Assembly (NCBI RefSeq): GCF_052115385.1
Contig: NZ_JBFRGP010000004.1
Span: 372,001-436,000, forward strand
Length of the DNA: 64,000 bases
Direction: 5' to 3'
Origin: Dyella_D sp052115385
GTDB lineage: Bacteria; Pseudomonadota; Gammaproteobacteria; Xanthomonadales; Rhodanobacteraceae
The position numbers and the translations under genes were made by a program. Positions 26,027-35,323 of the stretch are shown piece by piece. The notes below the pieces were generated by a model. That model was not told the origin of the DNA and did not search any database. It saw nothing but the letters and a program-made list of their open reading frames with translations. Within the stretch, counting starts at the first letter, position 1, and every line of letters starts with the position of its first letter.

Positions 26027-27499
26027 ATGCCCGAAGCCATGCTGCGCAGCCTCGGATTCACCCGACGCGAGCTTGAAACCGAGGCCATGCGGCAACCCTT
26101 CCGCTGCAAGGATTCAAACCGCTTGAACTTGAAAGCAAGGAACGAGGCCACGCCGTCGCTGCGCATCATTCCGCGCGAGCAGCACGTGATATCGCGCAAG
26201 AACATCAGCAAGGCCGCGCTGCGTGTGCTGTACCGCCTCCACGAAGCCGGCTATGACGCCTTCCTGGTCGGAGGCGCCGTGCGCGACCTCCTGCTCGGCG
26301 GCCATCCCAAGGACTTCGACGTGGCCACCAATGCCACGCCGGAAGACGTCAAGAAGCTGTTCCGCAACTGCCGCCTGATCGGCCGCCGCTTCCGCCTCGC
26401 CCACGTGGTGTACGGGCCGGAGATCATCGAGGTGGCGACCTTCCGCGGCACCGGCGAGGAAGACGGCAGCGAGGGCGGCGGCGACCGCCACATCGTCGAC
26501 GGCCGCATCGTGCGCGACAACGTCTGGGGCAGCATCGAGGAAGACGCGCTGCGCCGCGACTTCCGCGTCAACGCGCTGTACTACGACATCAGCGACTTCT
26601 CCGTGCGCGACTACGTCGGCGGCATGCCGGACGTGGAAAACCGCGTGCTGCACCTGATCGGCGATCCGGTCACGCGCTACCGCGAGGACCCGGTGCGCAT
26701 GCTGCGCGCGGTGCGCCTGGCGGCCAAGCTCAATTTCCGCATCGACGCCGCGGCCTTCGCGCCGTTCGAGGAACTGGGCCCGCTGCTGCTGGACGCCTCG
26801 CCGGCGCGCCTGTTCGACGAGTCGCTCAAGCTGTTCCTGAGCGGGCACGGCCTTAAGAGCTTCCGCCTGCTGGAGCACAGCGGCCTGCTCAAGTTCATGT
26901 TTCCCGCCACCGCGCGTTCGCTCAAGCGCGGCGACGAAGCCCTGCGCAAGCTGATCGAAGAGGGCCTGGGCAGTACCGATGCGCGCGTGGCCGAAGGCAA
27001 GTCGGTGACGCCGGCCTTCCTGTTCGCGGTGCTGCTGTGGGGCGAAGTGCGCGATCTGGCGCATGCCTGGATCGTCAAGGGCGTGGAGAGCACGCAGGCC
27101 TGGGGCCGCGCGGTGGCGCACGTGGTGTCCGAGCAGTGCCAGCGCGTGGCGATCCCGCGCCGCTTCACCATCACCATGGAAGAGATCTGGGCGCTGCAGC
27201 CACGCTTCGAGCAGGTGCAGCGCAAGCGCGTGTTCCGCCTGATGGCGCACCCGCGTTTCCGCGCCGCCTTCGACTTCCTGCTGCTGCGCGGCACCGAGTC
27301 ACAGGCGATCGATCAGCTCGGCCAGTGGTGGGCGCATGCCCAGCAGCTGTCGCACGAGACGCTGGCCGCCGCGCTGTCCGGCAGCGGTGCCGACGTGCCG
27401 TCGGCGGGCGATGTCGAGCCCGCGCCGGCGAGCAAGCCGCGCAAGCGTCGCCGCCGCAAGCCGGGCGGCAAATCCGGCGGCAAATCGGGCGCGGCGTGA
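26027..27499 (+). CDS. pcnB: Poly(A) polymerase I PcnB
   Basis: Up to 490 residues. PcnB adds 3' poly(A) tails that promote RNA decay. The core begins IIPREQHVISRKNIS, then the nucleotidyltransferase motif FLVGGAVRDLLLGGHPKDFDVATNATPEDV with catalytic DxD, and RRFRLAHVV as in E. coli PcnB. The C-terminus is a basic Lys/Arg/Gly tail (SKPRKRRRRKPGGKSGG). The start is uncertain: ATGs at 26027, 26039 and 26087 are all in frame with weak ribosome sites. Its stop overlaps folK (GTGA at 27496-27499). The tRNA CCA-adding enzyme is the main alternative, but the PcnB-specific N-terminus excludes it. Confidence 0.94.
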   Translation: MPEAMLRSLGFTRRELETEAMRQPFRCKDSNRLNLKARNEATPSLRIIPREQHVISRKNISKAALRVLYRLHEAGYDAFLVGGAVRDLLLGGHPKDFDVATNATPEDVKKLFRNCRLIGRRFRLAHVVYGPEIIEVATFRGTGEEDGSEGGGDRHIVDGRIVRDNVWGSIEEDALRRDFRVNALYYDISDFSVRDYVGGMPDVENRVLHLIGDPVTRYREDPVRMLRAVRLAAKLNFRIDAAAFAPFEELGPLLLDASPARLFDESLKLFLSGHGLKSFRLLEHSGLLKFMFPATARSLKRGDEALRKLIEEGLGSTDARVAEGKSVTPAFLFAVLLWGEVRDLAHAWIVKGVESTQAWGRAVAHVVSEQCQRVAIPRRFTITMEEIWALQPRFEQVQRKRVFRLMAHPRFRAAFDFLLLRGTESQAIDQLGQWWAHAQQLSHETLAAALSGSGADVPSAGDVEPAPASKPRKRRRRKPGGKSGGKSGAA

Positions 27500-27978
27500 C
27501 CGCTGCCTATGTGGCGCTGGGCAGCAATCTGGGCGATTCCCGGCGCTATCTGAGCGAAGCCATCGAAGCGATGGCGCGGCTGCCGTCCACCCGGGTGGAG
27601 GCGCGCTCGCGCGTCTACCGCACGCCGCCGTGGGGGATGCTGGAGCAGCCGCCGTTCCTCAATGCCGCCGTCCGGCTGGACACCGCGCTGTCCGCCGACG
27701 AACTGCTGGACGCCCTGCTGGCGATCGAACGCGCCGCCGGCCGCAGCCGCGAGGGCGAGCGCTGGGGCCCGCGCACGCTGGACCTGGACCTGCTGCATAT
27801 GGACGGCGTGCGCCTGGCCGGCGAACGCCTGACCCTGCCGCATCCGCGCATCGCCGAGCGCGCCTTCGTGCTGCTGCCGCTGGCGGAATTGGCGCCGACG
27901 CTGGACCTGCCCGGCCAGGGCCAGGTCGCCGAACTGCTCGCCGCGCTGGACTGCAGCGGTTGCGAAGCGCTGCCTTGA
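27496..27978 (+). CDS. folK: 2-amino-4-hydroxy-6-hydroxymethyldihydropteridine pyrophosphokinase
   Basis: 160 residues with a GTG start overlapping the pcnB stop. HPPK transfers pyrophosphate from ATP to 6-hydroxymethyl-dihydropterin in folate synthesis. Motifs are YVALGSNLGDSRRYL, VYRTPPWGMLEQPPFLNAAV and GERWGPRTLDLDLLHMDG, which contains the metal-binding Asp pair, then LPHPRIAERAFVLLPL. Length fits the family. It links pcnB to the pan operon, an order shared with E. coli. Confidence 0.96.
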   Translation: MTAAYVALGSNLGDSRRYLSEAIEAMARLPSTRVEARSRVYRTPPWGMLEQPPFLNAAVRLDTALSADELLDALLAIERAAGRSREGERWGPRTLDLDLLHMDGVRLAGERLTLPHPRIAERAFVLLPLAELAPTLDLPGQGQVAELLAALDCSGCEALP

Positions 27979-28033
27979 GCCTTTTGTGCAATGCGGCGGA
28001 TAATCTGTTTCTTCCCTACCTGAAGGCGTCCCC

Positions 28034-28864
28034 GTGTACGTCCAGAATGCCAACGCCCCCGCCCGCAAGCCCGTGACGGTGCCTGGCCTGCGGGCCATGA
28101 AGGCGGAAGGGCGGCCGATCGTGGTGCTGACCGCCTACGACTACAGCTTCGCCTGGCAGCTCGAAACGGCCGGCATCGACATTGCCCTGGTCGGCGACTC
28201 GCTCGGCATGGTGGTGCAGGGGCATGCGAGCACGCTGCCGGTGACGCTGGAACACATGGTCTATCACACCAGCGCGGTGGCCCGCGGCCTGTCGGCCACC
28301 TTGCTGGTGAGCGACCTGCCGTTCATGAGCGACCGCGATGTGCCGCACATGCTCGACGCCGGCGCGCGGCTGGTCGGCGAGGGCGGTGCGGCGATGGTGA
28401 AGATCGAGGGTGCGGCGCCGCATATCCTCGATGGCATCCATGCGCTGGCGACCCGCGCCATTCCGGTCTGCGCACACCTGGGGCTCACCCCGCAGTCGGT
28501 GCACAAGTTCGGCGGTTTCCGTATCCAGGGCCGCGAGCAGGAAGCCGCCGACCGCGTGGTGGCCGAGGCCAAGGCGGTGGAACAGGCCGGCGCCGACCTG
28601 CTGGTGATGGAGGGCGTGCCCACCTCGCTGGGCCAGCGCGTGACCCAGGCCGTCGGCATCCCGGTGATCGGCATCGGCGCCGGCCCGCATTGCGACGGCC
28701 AGGTGCTGGTATTGCAGGACATGCTGGGCATCACCCCGGGCAAGCGACCGAAATTCAGCAAGGATTTCCTGGCCGGACGCGATTCTGTGGCGGCTGCGCT
28801 CGCCGCCTATGCCGGGGACGTGCGCAGCGGCGCCTTCCCGGCCCCCGAACACTGTTTCAGCTGA
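28034..28864 (+). CDS. panB: Ketopantoate hydroxymethyltransferase
   Basis: 276 residues with a GTG start at 28034. PanB adds a hydroxymethyl group from methylene-THF to 2-oxoisovalerate, the first step of pantothenate synthesis. Motifs are LTAYDYSFAWQLETAGIDI, VGDSLGMVVQGHASTLPVTL (metal and substrate site), VKIEG, and HLGLTPQSVHKFGGF. panC starts 12 bp after its stop. The gap from folK is 55 bp without a terminator, so pcnB-folK-panBC may be one transcript. Confidence 0.96.
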   Translation: MYVQNANAPARKPVTVPGLRAMKAEGRPIVVLTAYDYSFAWQLETAGIDIALVGDSLGMVVQGHASTLPVTLEHMVYHTSAVARGLSATLLVSDLPFMSDRDVPHMLDAGARLVGEGGAAMVKIEGAAPHILDGIHALATRAIPVCAHLGLTPQSVHKFGGFRIQGREQEAADRVVAEAKAVEQAGADLLVMEGVPTSLGQRVTQAVGIPVIGIGAGPHCDGQVLVLQDMLGITPGKRPKFSKDFLAGRDSVAAALAAYAGDVRSGAFPAPEHCFS

Positions 28865-28875
28865 GACACACCTCC

Positions 28876-29721
28876 ATGCAGACTGTGCAAGACGCCGCGG
28901 CCCTGCGCGCCGTAATCCGCGGCTGGCGCTCCCAGGGCCAGACCGTGGGTTTCGTGCCGACCATGGGCAACCTCCACGCCGGCCATTACTCGCTGATCAA
29001 GCTGGCGCGTGCGCGCACCGACCGCGTGGTGGCGAGCGTATTCGTCAATCCCACCCAGTTCGGCCCGAACGAGGATTTCGAGCGCTATCCGCGCACCCTG
29101 GTGCAGGACCAGGCCGGCCTGGCCGAGCAGCAGTGCGACCTGGTGTTCGCGCCCGACGTGGCCACCCTGTATCCGTTCGGCCCGGACAGCAGCGTCAGCG
29201 TGCACGTGCCGCAGGTCACCGACACGCTGGAAGGCGCGCACCGTCCCGGTCATTTCGACGGCGTCGCCACCGTGGTGTGCAAGCTGTTCAACCTGGTGCA
29301 GCCGGATGTGGCCGTGTTCGGCCAGAAGGACTTCCAGCAGCTGAAGGTGATTGAGCGCATGGTGCGCGACCTGGCCTTGCCGGTGAAGGTGATGGGCGCG
29401 CCCACCCTGCGCGCCGACGACGGCCTGGCGCTGAGCTCGCGCAACCAGTACCTGTCGCGCGACGAGCGCGAGCTGGCCCCGCAGGTCTACGCCACCTTGC
29501 AGCAGATGCGCGAGCTGGTCGGCAAGGGCCACGCGATCAAGGTGGTGGAGCAGGCCGCGGCCTCCAAGCTGGCCCGTAGCGGCTTCGAGCCCGACTACGC
29601 CGTGATCCGCCGCGCTGAGGACCTGTCCGAGCCGGCCGAGGGCGAGCGCGACGGCCTGGTGGCGCTGATCGCCGCCCGCCTGGGCAAGACCCGCCTGATC
29701 GACAACTTGCCTTTCGATTAA
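28876..29721 (+). CDS. panC: Pantothenate synthetase
   Basis: 281 residues. PanC joins pantoate and beta-alanine via a pantoyl-adenylate. Nucleotidyltransferase motifs are FVPTMGNLHAGHYSLI (HxGH), VFVNPTQFGPNEDFERYPR, VFGQKDFQQL and LALSSRNQYLS (KMSKS-like loop). Length is typical. It is tightly spaced after panB; a 99-bp gap separates it from panD, which supplies beta-alanine. Confidence 0.97.
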   Translation: MQTVQDAAALRAVIRGWRSQGQTVGFVPTMGNLHAGHYSLIKLARARTDRVVASVFVNPTQFGPNEDFERYPRTLVQDQAGLAEQQCDLVFAPDVATLYPFGPDSSVSVHVPQVTDTLEGAHRPGHFDGVATVVCKLFNLVQPDVAVFGQKDFQQLKVIERMVRDLALPVKVMGAPTLRADDGLALSSRNQYLSRDERELAPQVYATLQQMRELVGKGHAIKVVEQAAASKLARSGFEPDYAVIRRAEDLSEPAEGERDGLVALIAARLGKTRLIDNLPFD

Positions 29722-29820
29722 GCCCCCCCCACATAGCGCGACAACCGGTCTCGTTGCAGCGAGCCGGTCCGCACACCGATAATTGCCCGCTACGCAGACC
29801 TTTTTGCTGGAAGTCATGCC

Positions 29821-30207
29821 ATGAACCTGAACATGCTCAAGGCCAAGATCCACCGCGCCACGGTGACGCACGCCGAGCTGCACTACGAAGGCTCGATCGC
29901 GATCGACGGCCTGCTGCTCGATGCCTCCGGCATCCGCGAGTACGAGCAGATCCACGCGTGGAACATCAACAACGGCAAGCGCTTCGTCACCTATGCGCTG
30001 CGCGCGGAAGAAGGCTCCGGCATCATCTCGGTGAACGGCAGCGCGGCCCATCGCGCCCAGCCGGGCGACCTGGTGATCATCGCCGCGTTCGCTCAGCTGT
30101 CCGAGGCGGAGCTGGAGAAGTTCCAGCCGACCCTGGTGTACGTCGATGCCGACAATCGCATCTCGCACACCAACCGCTCGATCCCCAAGCAGATGGCGGC
30201 AGCCTGA
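29821..30207 (+). CDS. panD: Aspartate 1-decarboxylase proenzyme
   Basis: 128 residues. PanD self-cleaves between Gly24 and Ser25 in LHYEGSIAIDG to form the pyruvoyl cofactor, then makes beta-alanine for PanC. Tyr58-region NINNGKRFVTYALRAEEGSG and SVNGSAAHRAQPGD are conserved. The upstream gap has a hairpin around 29740-29765 (ACCGG..CTCG/CGAG..CCGGT) but no clear terminator, so panD may be read through from panBC or have its own promoter. Confidence 0.97.
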   Translation: MNLNMLKAKIHRATVTHAELHYEGSIAIDGLLLDASGIREYEQIHAWNINNGKRFVTYALRAEEGSGIISVNGSAAHRAQPGDLVIIAAFAQLSEAELEKFQPTLVYVDADNRISHTNRSIPKQMAAA

Positions 30208-30226
30208 GGCCAGGCTGCCCATTGTC

Positions 30227-30293
30227 GTCACCCCAGCGCAAGCTGGGGTCCGGCGCCTCCAAGGCACTGGATTCCAGCTTGCGCCGGAATAAC
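30227..30293. repeat. REP-like inverted pair, family A variant
   Basis: GTCACCCCAGCGCAAGCTGG (30227 on) and ACTGGATTCCAGCTTGCGCCGG (30266-30293, shown to 22 positions only as a site description: core GGATTCCAGC..GCGCCGGAAT) form an inverted pair between panD and pgi. It shares the CCAGT/ACTGG edges with family A but has CAAGCTGGGG inner palindromes. Confidence 0.6.
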
Positions 30294-30406
30294 GAGTTCG
30301 AAGGACGGCAAGTTTTTCAGTCATTCCAAATTGGCATGTCGCGCGCTACTCACGCGCCACTTATTGGCTCTAAGATCGGGGTTCCCTCCCCGCCAAGTAC
30401 GAGCCC

Positions 30407-32044
30407 ATGTCGCAGCAGCGCAGTCCGTCCTTCCTGGCAGCACACGTCGAACGTCTCGCGCGCATCCATCTGCGCGATTTGCTGAGGGACCAGGAGCGCG
30501 GCAGCCGCCTGCGCCATCGCGTGGGGCCGCTGCTGCTGGACCTCAGCCGGCAGAAACTGGACCACCAGGCGCTGCAGGCGCTGGGCGAACACGTCGAGGC
30601 CAGCGGCTGGCAGCGTGCGCGCGACGCCATGTTCGCCGGCGAGCCGATCAACACTTCCGAACATCGCGCCGTACTGCACACCGCGCTGCGCGGCAGCGCC
30701 TCGCACCTGCCGCCGGTGGCGCCGCGCGAAGTGCGCACGGAGATCGAACGCACCCTGCTGCGCATCGAAGAACTGGTGCGCGCGATCGAGCGCGGCGATG
30801 CGGCCAGCATGGGCCTGCCGGCCAAGATCACCGACGTGGTGAACATCGGCATCGGCGGTTCCGACCTCGGCCCGCGCCTGGCCGTGCGCGCGCTCGCGCC
30901 GTTCCACGTACCGGAGCTGCGCAGCCACTTCCTCACCAATGTCGACGGCCAGGCAGCGTACGAGCTGATGCGCCAGCTCGATCCGCGCCGCACCCTGGTG
31001 ATCGTGGTCTCCAAGACCTTCACCACCCAGGAAACCCTGCTCAACGGCAACGTGCTGCGCGACTGGATCGTGCGCTCGTACGAGGGCGATGCGGGCGCGG
31101 CCTCGAAGCATTTCCTCGCGGTCAGCGCCAACACCGCCGAAGCCGAGCGCTGGGGCGTGGCCACCTCGAACATCTATCCGATGTGGGATTTCGTCGGCGG
31201 ACGCTTCTCGCTGTGGTCCGCGGTGGGCCTGTCGCTGGCGCTGGCCATCGGCATGGAGCATTTCCGCGCGCTGCTGTCCGGTGCCGCACAGGTCGACGAT
31301 CACTTCCGCAGCAAGCCCTGGCAGGAAAACCTGCCGGTGCTGCTGAGCCTGGTCGAATACTGGAACCGCAATGGATTGGGCCGCACCAGCCGCGCGGTGG
31401 TGCCGTACGCCGACCTGATGGGCGACCTCACCTCGTACCTGCAGCAGCTGGAGATGGAAAGCCTGGGCAAGCAGGTCACGCCGCAGGGCGAGCCGGTGGC
31501 GCAGTCCACTTCGCCGGTGGTGTGGGGCAGCGTCGGCACCAATGCGCAGCATGCGTATTTCCAGTCGCTGCACCAGGGCACCGACACCGTGCCGCTGGAA
31601 TTCATCGGCGTGGTGCGGCCCGCGCATCCGCTGCGCGCCAATCACGACGCGCTGCTGTCGAACCTGCTGGCACAGGCCGCCGCGCTGGCACTGGGCAAGA
31701 CCTTCGAGGAGGCGCTGGCCGAGAGCAAGGGCGACGACGAACACGCACGCCGCGTGCTCGCCGCGCAGCGCACCTTCCCGGGCGATCGGCCGAGCACGGT
31801 GATCCTGCTCGACTCGCTGACCCCGGAAAGCCTGGGCGCGCTGATCGCGCTGTACGAGCACAAGGTGTTCATGCTCGGCCATCTGTGGAGCATCAACGCG
31901 TTCGATCAGTGGGGCGTGGAACTGGGCAAGTCGATCGCGCGGCAGATCCTGCCCGCGCTGGAAGGCCAGGTCGACGACCTCTCCATGTTCGACAGCGCCA
32001 CGCGCGCCTTGCTCGACGAGATCGCGCAGCGCCGCGAAGGCTGA
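30407..32044 (+). CDS. pgi: Glucose-6-phosphate isomerase
   Basis: 545 residues, the bacterial Pgi size. It interconverts glucose-6-P and fructose-6-P. Motifs are NIGIGGSDLGPRLAVRAL (phosphate loop), VVSKTFTTQET, the active-site segment VWGSVGTNAQHAYFQSLHQGTD, and the catalytic lysine region INAFDQWGVELGK. The start ATG is 113 bp beyond the REP pair; a promoter should lie in 30294-30406. It is convergent with queG, with only 5 bp between the two stops. Confidence 0.97.
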   Translation: MSQQRSPSFLAAHVERLARIHLRDLLRDQERGSRLRHRVGPLLLDLSRQKLDHQALQALGEHVEASGWQRARDAMFAGEPINTSEHRAVLHTALRGSASHLPPVAPREVRTEIERTLLRIEELVRAIERGDAASMGLPAKITDVVNIGIGGSDLGPRLAVRALAPFHVPELRSHFLTNVDGQAAYELMRQLDPRRTLVIVVSKTFTTQETLLNGNVLRDWIVRSYEGDAGAASKHFLAVSANTAEAERWGVATSNIYPMWDFVGGRFSLWSAVGLSLALAIGMEHFRALLSGAAQVDDHFRSKPWQENLPVLLSLVEYWNRNGLGRTSRAVVPYADLMGDLTSYLQQLEMESLGKQVTPQGEPVAQSTSPVVWGSVGTNAQHAYFQSLHQGTDTVPLEFIGVVRPAHPLRANHDALLSNLLAQAAALALGKTFEEALAESKGDDEHARRVLAAQRTFPGDRPSTVILLDSLTPESLGALIALYEHKVFMLGHLWSINAFDQWGVELGKSIARQILPALEGQVDDLSMFDSATRALLDEIAQRREG

Positions 32045-32049
32045 GCGCC

Positions 32050-33132
32050 TTACGCCGCCTGGTGCCGCGCCAGCGCCCAGGCGACGTGTTCGCGCACTAC
32101 ATCCGAGGGATGCGTAGTGCGCGAACGTAAAGCTTCGACGACTTCCGCCGACGCCGGCGCATTGCCCAGCGCCACCGCGATATTGCGCAACCAGCCCTCG
32201 TAGCCCGTGCGGCGGATCGCCATGCCTTCGGTGCGGCGCAGGAATTCCGGTTCGCTCCAGGCGAACAGCTCGGTCAGGCGCGCGCCGTCCAGGCTATGGC
32301 GCGGTGCGAAGTCCGGTTCGGCCGCGTCGCGCGCGAACTTGTTCCACGGGCAGATCAGCTGGCAGTCGTCGCAGCCGAAGATGCGGTTGCCCATCGGCGC
32401 ACGCAGCTCTTCCGGAATGCTGCCTTTGAGCTCGATGGTGAGATAGGAAATGCAGCGGCGCGCATCCAGCCGGTACGGCGCCACGATGGCCTGGGTCGGG
32501 CAGATATCGATGCAGCGGCGGCAGCTGCCGCAATGCGCGGTGGCCGCTTCGTCCACCGGCAGCGGCAGGTCGGTGTACAGCTCGCCGAGGAAGAAATACG
32601 AACCGGCGCTGCGGTTGATCAGCACCGTGTGCTTGCCGATCCAGCCCAGGCCGGCATTGCGGCCCAGCGCCTTCTCCAGCACCGGCGCCGAATCCACATA
32701 GGCGCGATAGCCGAAATCGCCCACCTTGGCGTGGATGCGTTCGGCCAGCTTCTGCAGGCGGTTGCGCATCAGCTTGTGGTAGTCGCGGCCCAGCGCGTAG
32801 CGCGCGACGTAGCCTGCGTCCGGATCTTCCAGCACGGCCCAGGCATTGCGCGTGCCGGGCGGGATGTAGTCCATGCGCACCGAGATCACGCGCAAGGTGC
32901 CCGGCTCCAGCTCGGCCGGACGGCTGCGCTTGGTGCCGTGGCGGGCCATGTAGTCCATCTCGCCGTGGTGGCCGTCGTCCAGCCAGCGCTGCAGGTGCTG
33001 CTCGTCCTCGCCCAGTTCGACCCCGGCGATGCCGGCGTCGGCGAAGCCCAGTTCGCGCGCCCAGCGCTTGATGTCGCTGGCGAGTGCGGCGTAGTCGTGG
33101 GCGAGGGCGGTCGGAGAGGACATGCCGCCCAT
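32050..33132 (-). CDS. queG: Epoxyqueuosine reductase QueG
   Basis: 360 residues. QueG uses cobalamin and two 4Fe-4S clusters to reduce epoxyqueuosine to queuosine in tRNA. Cluster motifs are CGSCRRCIDICPTQAI and CDDCQLICPWNKFA; the N-terminal part carries RVISVRMDY and YALGRDYHKLMRNRLQKL. The start at 33132 (MGGMSS) has GAGGGA at good distance and is preferred to the ATG at 33123. It is divergent from nnr with 41 bp between starts, the same arrangement as yjeS/yjeF in E. coli. A HEAT-like C-terminus (NIAVALGNAPASAEVVEAL) is present. Confidence 0.96.
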   Translation of the reverse strand: MGGMSSPTALAHDYAALASDIKRWARELGFADAGIAGVELGEDEQHLQRWLDDGHHGEMDYMARHGTKRSRPAELEPGTLRVISVRMDYIPPGTRNAWAVLEDPDAGYVARYALGRDYHKLMRNRLQKLAERIHAKVGDFGYRAYVDSAPVLEKALGRNAGLGWIGKHTVLINRSAGSYFFLGELYTDLPLPVDEAATAHCGSCRRCIDICPTQAIVAPYRLDARRCISYLTIELKGSIPEELRAPMGNRIFGCDDCQLICPWNKFARDAAEPDFAPRHSLDGARLTELFAWSEPEFLRRTEGMAIRRTGYEGWLRNIAVALGNAPASAEVVEALRSRTTHPSDVVREHVAWALARHQAA

Positions 33133-33173
33133 TGTAAGTCCCTCGGGCGCGGCGCCCGCCTATAATCCGCTGC

Positions 33174-34658
33174 ATGACGCCACGCCCGCACCGCCACGAG
33201 CTCTATTCCGTCGACCAGGTGCGTGCGCTGGATCGGCGCGCGATCGATGTGCTGGATATCCCCGGCATCGAACTGATGCGCCGCGCCGCTGCGGCGGCTT
33301 TCGCTTCGCTGCAGCGCCACTGGCCGCAGGCACGGCGCATCGCGGTGTACTGCGGCCCCGGCAACAACGGCGGCGACGGCTTCCTGCTCGGTGCGCTCGC
33401 GCTGCAGGCCGGCTATCAGGTGATGCTGTTCGCGCTCAGCGGCGAATCGCGCGGCGATGCCGCGACGGCCCGTGCCCGCTTCGAGGAAGCCGGCGGCCAG
33501 CCGCAGCTATGGAGCGCGGTGACCGGCCTGCCGGTAGCCGACGTGCATGTGGATGCGCTGTACGGCACCGGCCTCACGCGCGCGCCGGAACCCCCGGTGG
33601 CCGACCTGCTGTGGCGGCTGAACGCTGGTGGCGAACCGATCCTCGCGCTGGACGTGCCGTCGGGCCTCAACGCCGACAGCGGGCAGTGCCCGGGCGAGGC
33701 GATCAAGGCCGACGTCACCGTCAGCTTCATCGCGCACAAGCGCGGCCTGCATACCGGCCAGGCGGCGGATCGCGTGGGTGTGCTGGAACTGGACACGCTC
33801 GCCTTGCCGGAAGAACTCTGGGACGGCGTCGCGCCGGATGCCGTGCGGCTGCAGCCGGCCACGCTGCCGCCCCGGCCGCGCCATGCGCACAAAGGCAGCA
33901 ATGGCCATGTGCTGGCGATCGGCGGCGACCTCGGCACGGCCGGTGCGATCCGCCTGTGCGGCGACGCCGCGCTGCGCGCCGGCGCCGGGCTGGTGAGCGT
34001 GGCGACCCGCGAGGCGAACCTGGTCGCGCTCAACAGCGCCCGCCCGGAACTGATGGCGCATGGCGTGGACGGCCCACAGGCCTTGCAGCCGCTGCTGCAG
34101 CGCGCCGACGTGCTGGCGCTAGGGCCGGGCCTGGGGCAGGGCGCCTGGGGCCATGCGCTGTGGCTGACCGCGCTGGATATGGCCATGCCGCTGGTGCTGG
34201 ATGCCGACGGTCTCAATCTGCTGGCGCGCGAGCCGCGCACGTTCGAAGCGGCCACGGTGCTCACGCCGCATCCGGGCGAGGCGGCCCGGCTGCTGGAAAG
34301 TTCGGTCGCCGAGATCGAGGCCGACCGCTACGCCGCCGTCCGCGCATTGGCGCGCAAGTACGGCGCGGTGGCGGTGCTGAAGGGCGCCGGCAGCCTGATC
34401 GCCGATCCGCATGGCCGCGTCGCGGTCTGTCCCTGGGGCAACCCCGGCATGGCCACGGGCGGCATGGGCGACCTGCTGACCGGCATCGTCGCGGCCCTGC
34501 TCGCCCAGGGCTGCGAGCCCTGGGAGGCGGCCTGCCTGGGCGTAGGGCTGCATGCGCGCGCGGGCGACCTGGCCGCTGCGGACGGCGGCGAGCGCGGCCT
34601 GCTGGCGACGGATCTGCTGGCGCCGCTGCGCCGGCTGCTCAACGGGCGCGACGCATGA
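33174..34658 (+). CDS. nnr: Bifunctional NAD(P)HX epimerase/dehydratase
   Basis: 494 residues. The N-terminal YjeF_N domain (about 1-215) has GPGNNGGDGFLLG and ALYGTGLTRAPEPP and epimerises hydrated NAD(P)H. The C-terminal ribokinase-like dehydratase domain (about 225-490) has AHKGSNGHVLAIGGD, LGPGLGQ, LTPHPGEAARLL and NPGMATGGMGDLLTGI and removes water in an ADP-dependent reaction. It is a metabolite-repair enzyme. Its TGA overlaps the tsaE ATG. The queG/nnr-tsaE-amidase-mutL order is conserved with E. coli. Confidence 0.97.
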   Translation: MTPRPHRHELYSVDQVRALDRRAIDVLDIPGIELMRRAAAAAFASLQRHWPQARRIAVYCGPGNNGGDGFLLGALALQAGYQVMLFALSGESRGDAATARARFEEAGGQPQLWSAVTGLPVADVHVDALYGTGLTRAPEPPVADLLWRLNAGGEPILALDVPSGLNADSGQCPGEAIKADVTVSFIAHKRGLHTGQAADRVGVLELDTLALPEELWDGVAPDAVRLQPATLPPRPRHAHKGSNGHVLAIGGDLGTAGAIRLCGDAALRAGAGLVSVATREANLVALNSARPELMAHGVDGPQALQPLLQRADVLALGPGLGQGAWGHALWLTALDMAMPLVLDADGLNLLAREPRTFEAATVLTPHPGEAARLLESSVAEIEADRYAAVRALARKYGAVAVLKGAGSLIADPHGRVAVCPWGNPGMATGGMGDLLTGIVAALLAQGCEPWEAACLGVGLHARAGDLAAADGGERGLLATDLLAPLRRLLNGRDA

Positions 34659-35137
34659 GCACGCTGCAGCAGGAGCTTCCCGACGAAGACGCCACCGCCA
34701 GCTTCGCCGCCAAGGTGGCCGGCGCGGTCGACGACGGCGCGGTGATCTACCTGCACGGCGACCTCGGTGCCGGCAAGACCAGCTTCGCCCGCGCCTTCCT
34801 GCGCGCCCTGGGCGTGGGGGAGCGGGTCAAGAGCCCGACCTACAGCCTGGTCGAGTCATATGGTCTTGATGCGGGGCGCCTCAACGCCCGCACCGCCTGG
34901 CACCTCGACCTGTACCGCATCGCCGACCCGGGCGAGCTGGAATGGCTGGGGCTGGATGCGCTGGCCGACCCCACCGCCCTGGTGCTGGTGGAATGGCCGG
35001 AGCGCGGCGCGGGCGCCTTGCCGGCGCCGGATCTGCAGATCGACCTGGCCTATGCCGGCACCGGCCGCGTCGTTCAGGTAGCTGCACGCAGTCCGCGCGG
35101 CACCCGCCTGCTGGCCCGCCTGCCGGCTTCAAGCTGA
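34655..35137 (+). CDS. tsaE: tRNA threonylcarbamoyladenosine biosynthesis ATPase TsaE
   Basis: 160 residues, starting at the ATGA overlap with nnr. Walker A is LHGDLGAGKTSFARAFLRAL near residue 33; VKSPTYSLVESY and HLDLYRIADPGELEWLGLDAL follow; the Walker B-like VLVEWPERG is near 120. TsaE works with TsaB and TsaD to make t6A37 in ANN-decoding tRNAs. An alternative ATG at 34859 produces a shorter frame elsewhere and is not relevant. A GC-rich hairpin lies 36 bp after the stop. Confidence 0.96.
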   Translation: MSTLQQELPDEDATASFAAKVAGAVDDGAVIYLHGDLGAGKTSFARAFLRALGVGERVKSPTYSLVESYGLDAGRLNARTAWHLDLYRIADPGELEWLGLDALADPTALVLVEWPERGAGALPAPDLQIDLAYAGTGRVVQVAARSPRGTRLLARLPASS

Positions 35138-35173
35138 GGCGCAGCGCTAAGTATCGGTAGTTAATGAGATTTT

Positions 35174-35202
35174 GGGTTTCGCCCCAGCCCCGGGCGAAAC
35201 CC
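35174..35202 (+). terminator. Strong hairpin after tsaE
   Basis: GGGTTTCGCCC (35174-35184) and GGGCGAAACCC (35192-35202) form a perfect 11-bp stem with a 7-nt loop. There is no T-run behind it, so it may be a weak or factor-assisted terminator, or an RNA-stability element, in the 186-bp gap before the amidase gene. Confidence 0.45.
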
Positions 35203-35323
35203 TTCCCGCAGCGCGGTTTGCGTCCGATAGCTGGACCCAGCCTGACAAAACGGCTGCAGGTTATGGATATTTCAAGGAAAAAGCACTTGCATTCAGGAAA
35301 GTGCTGAGCTTCAATGCGCGACC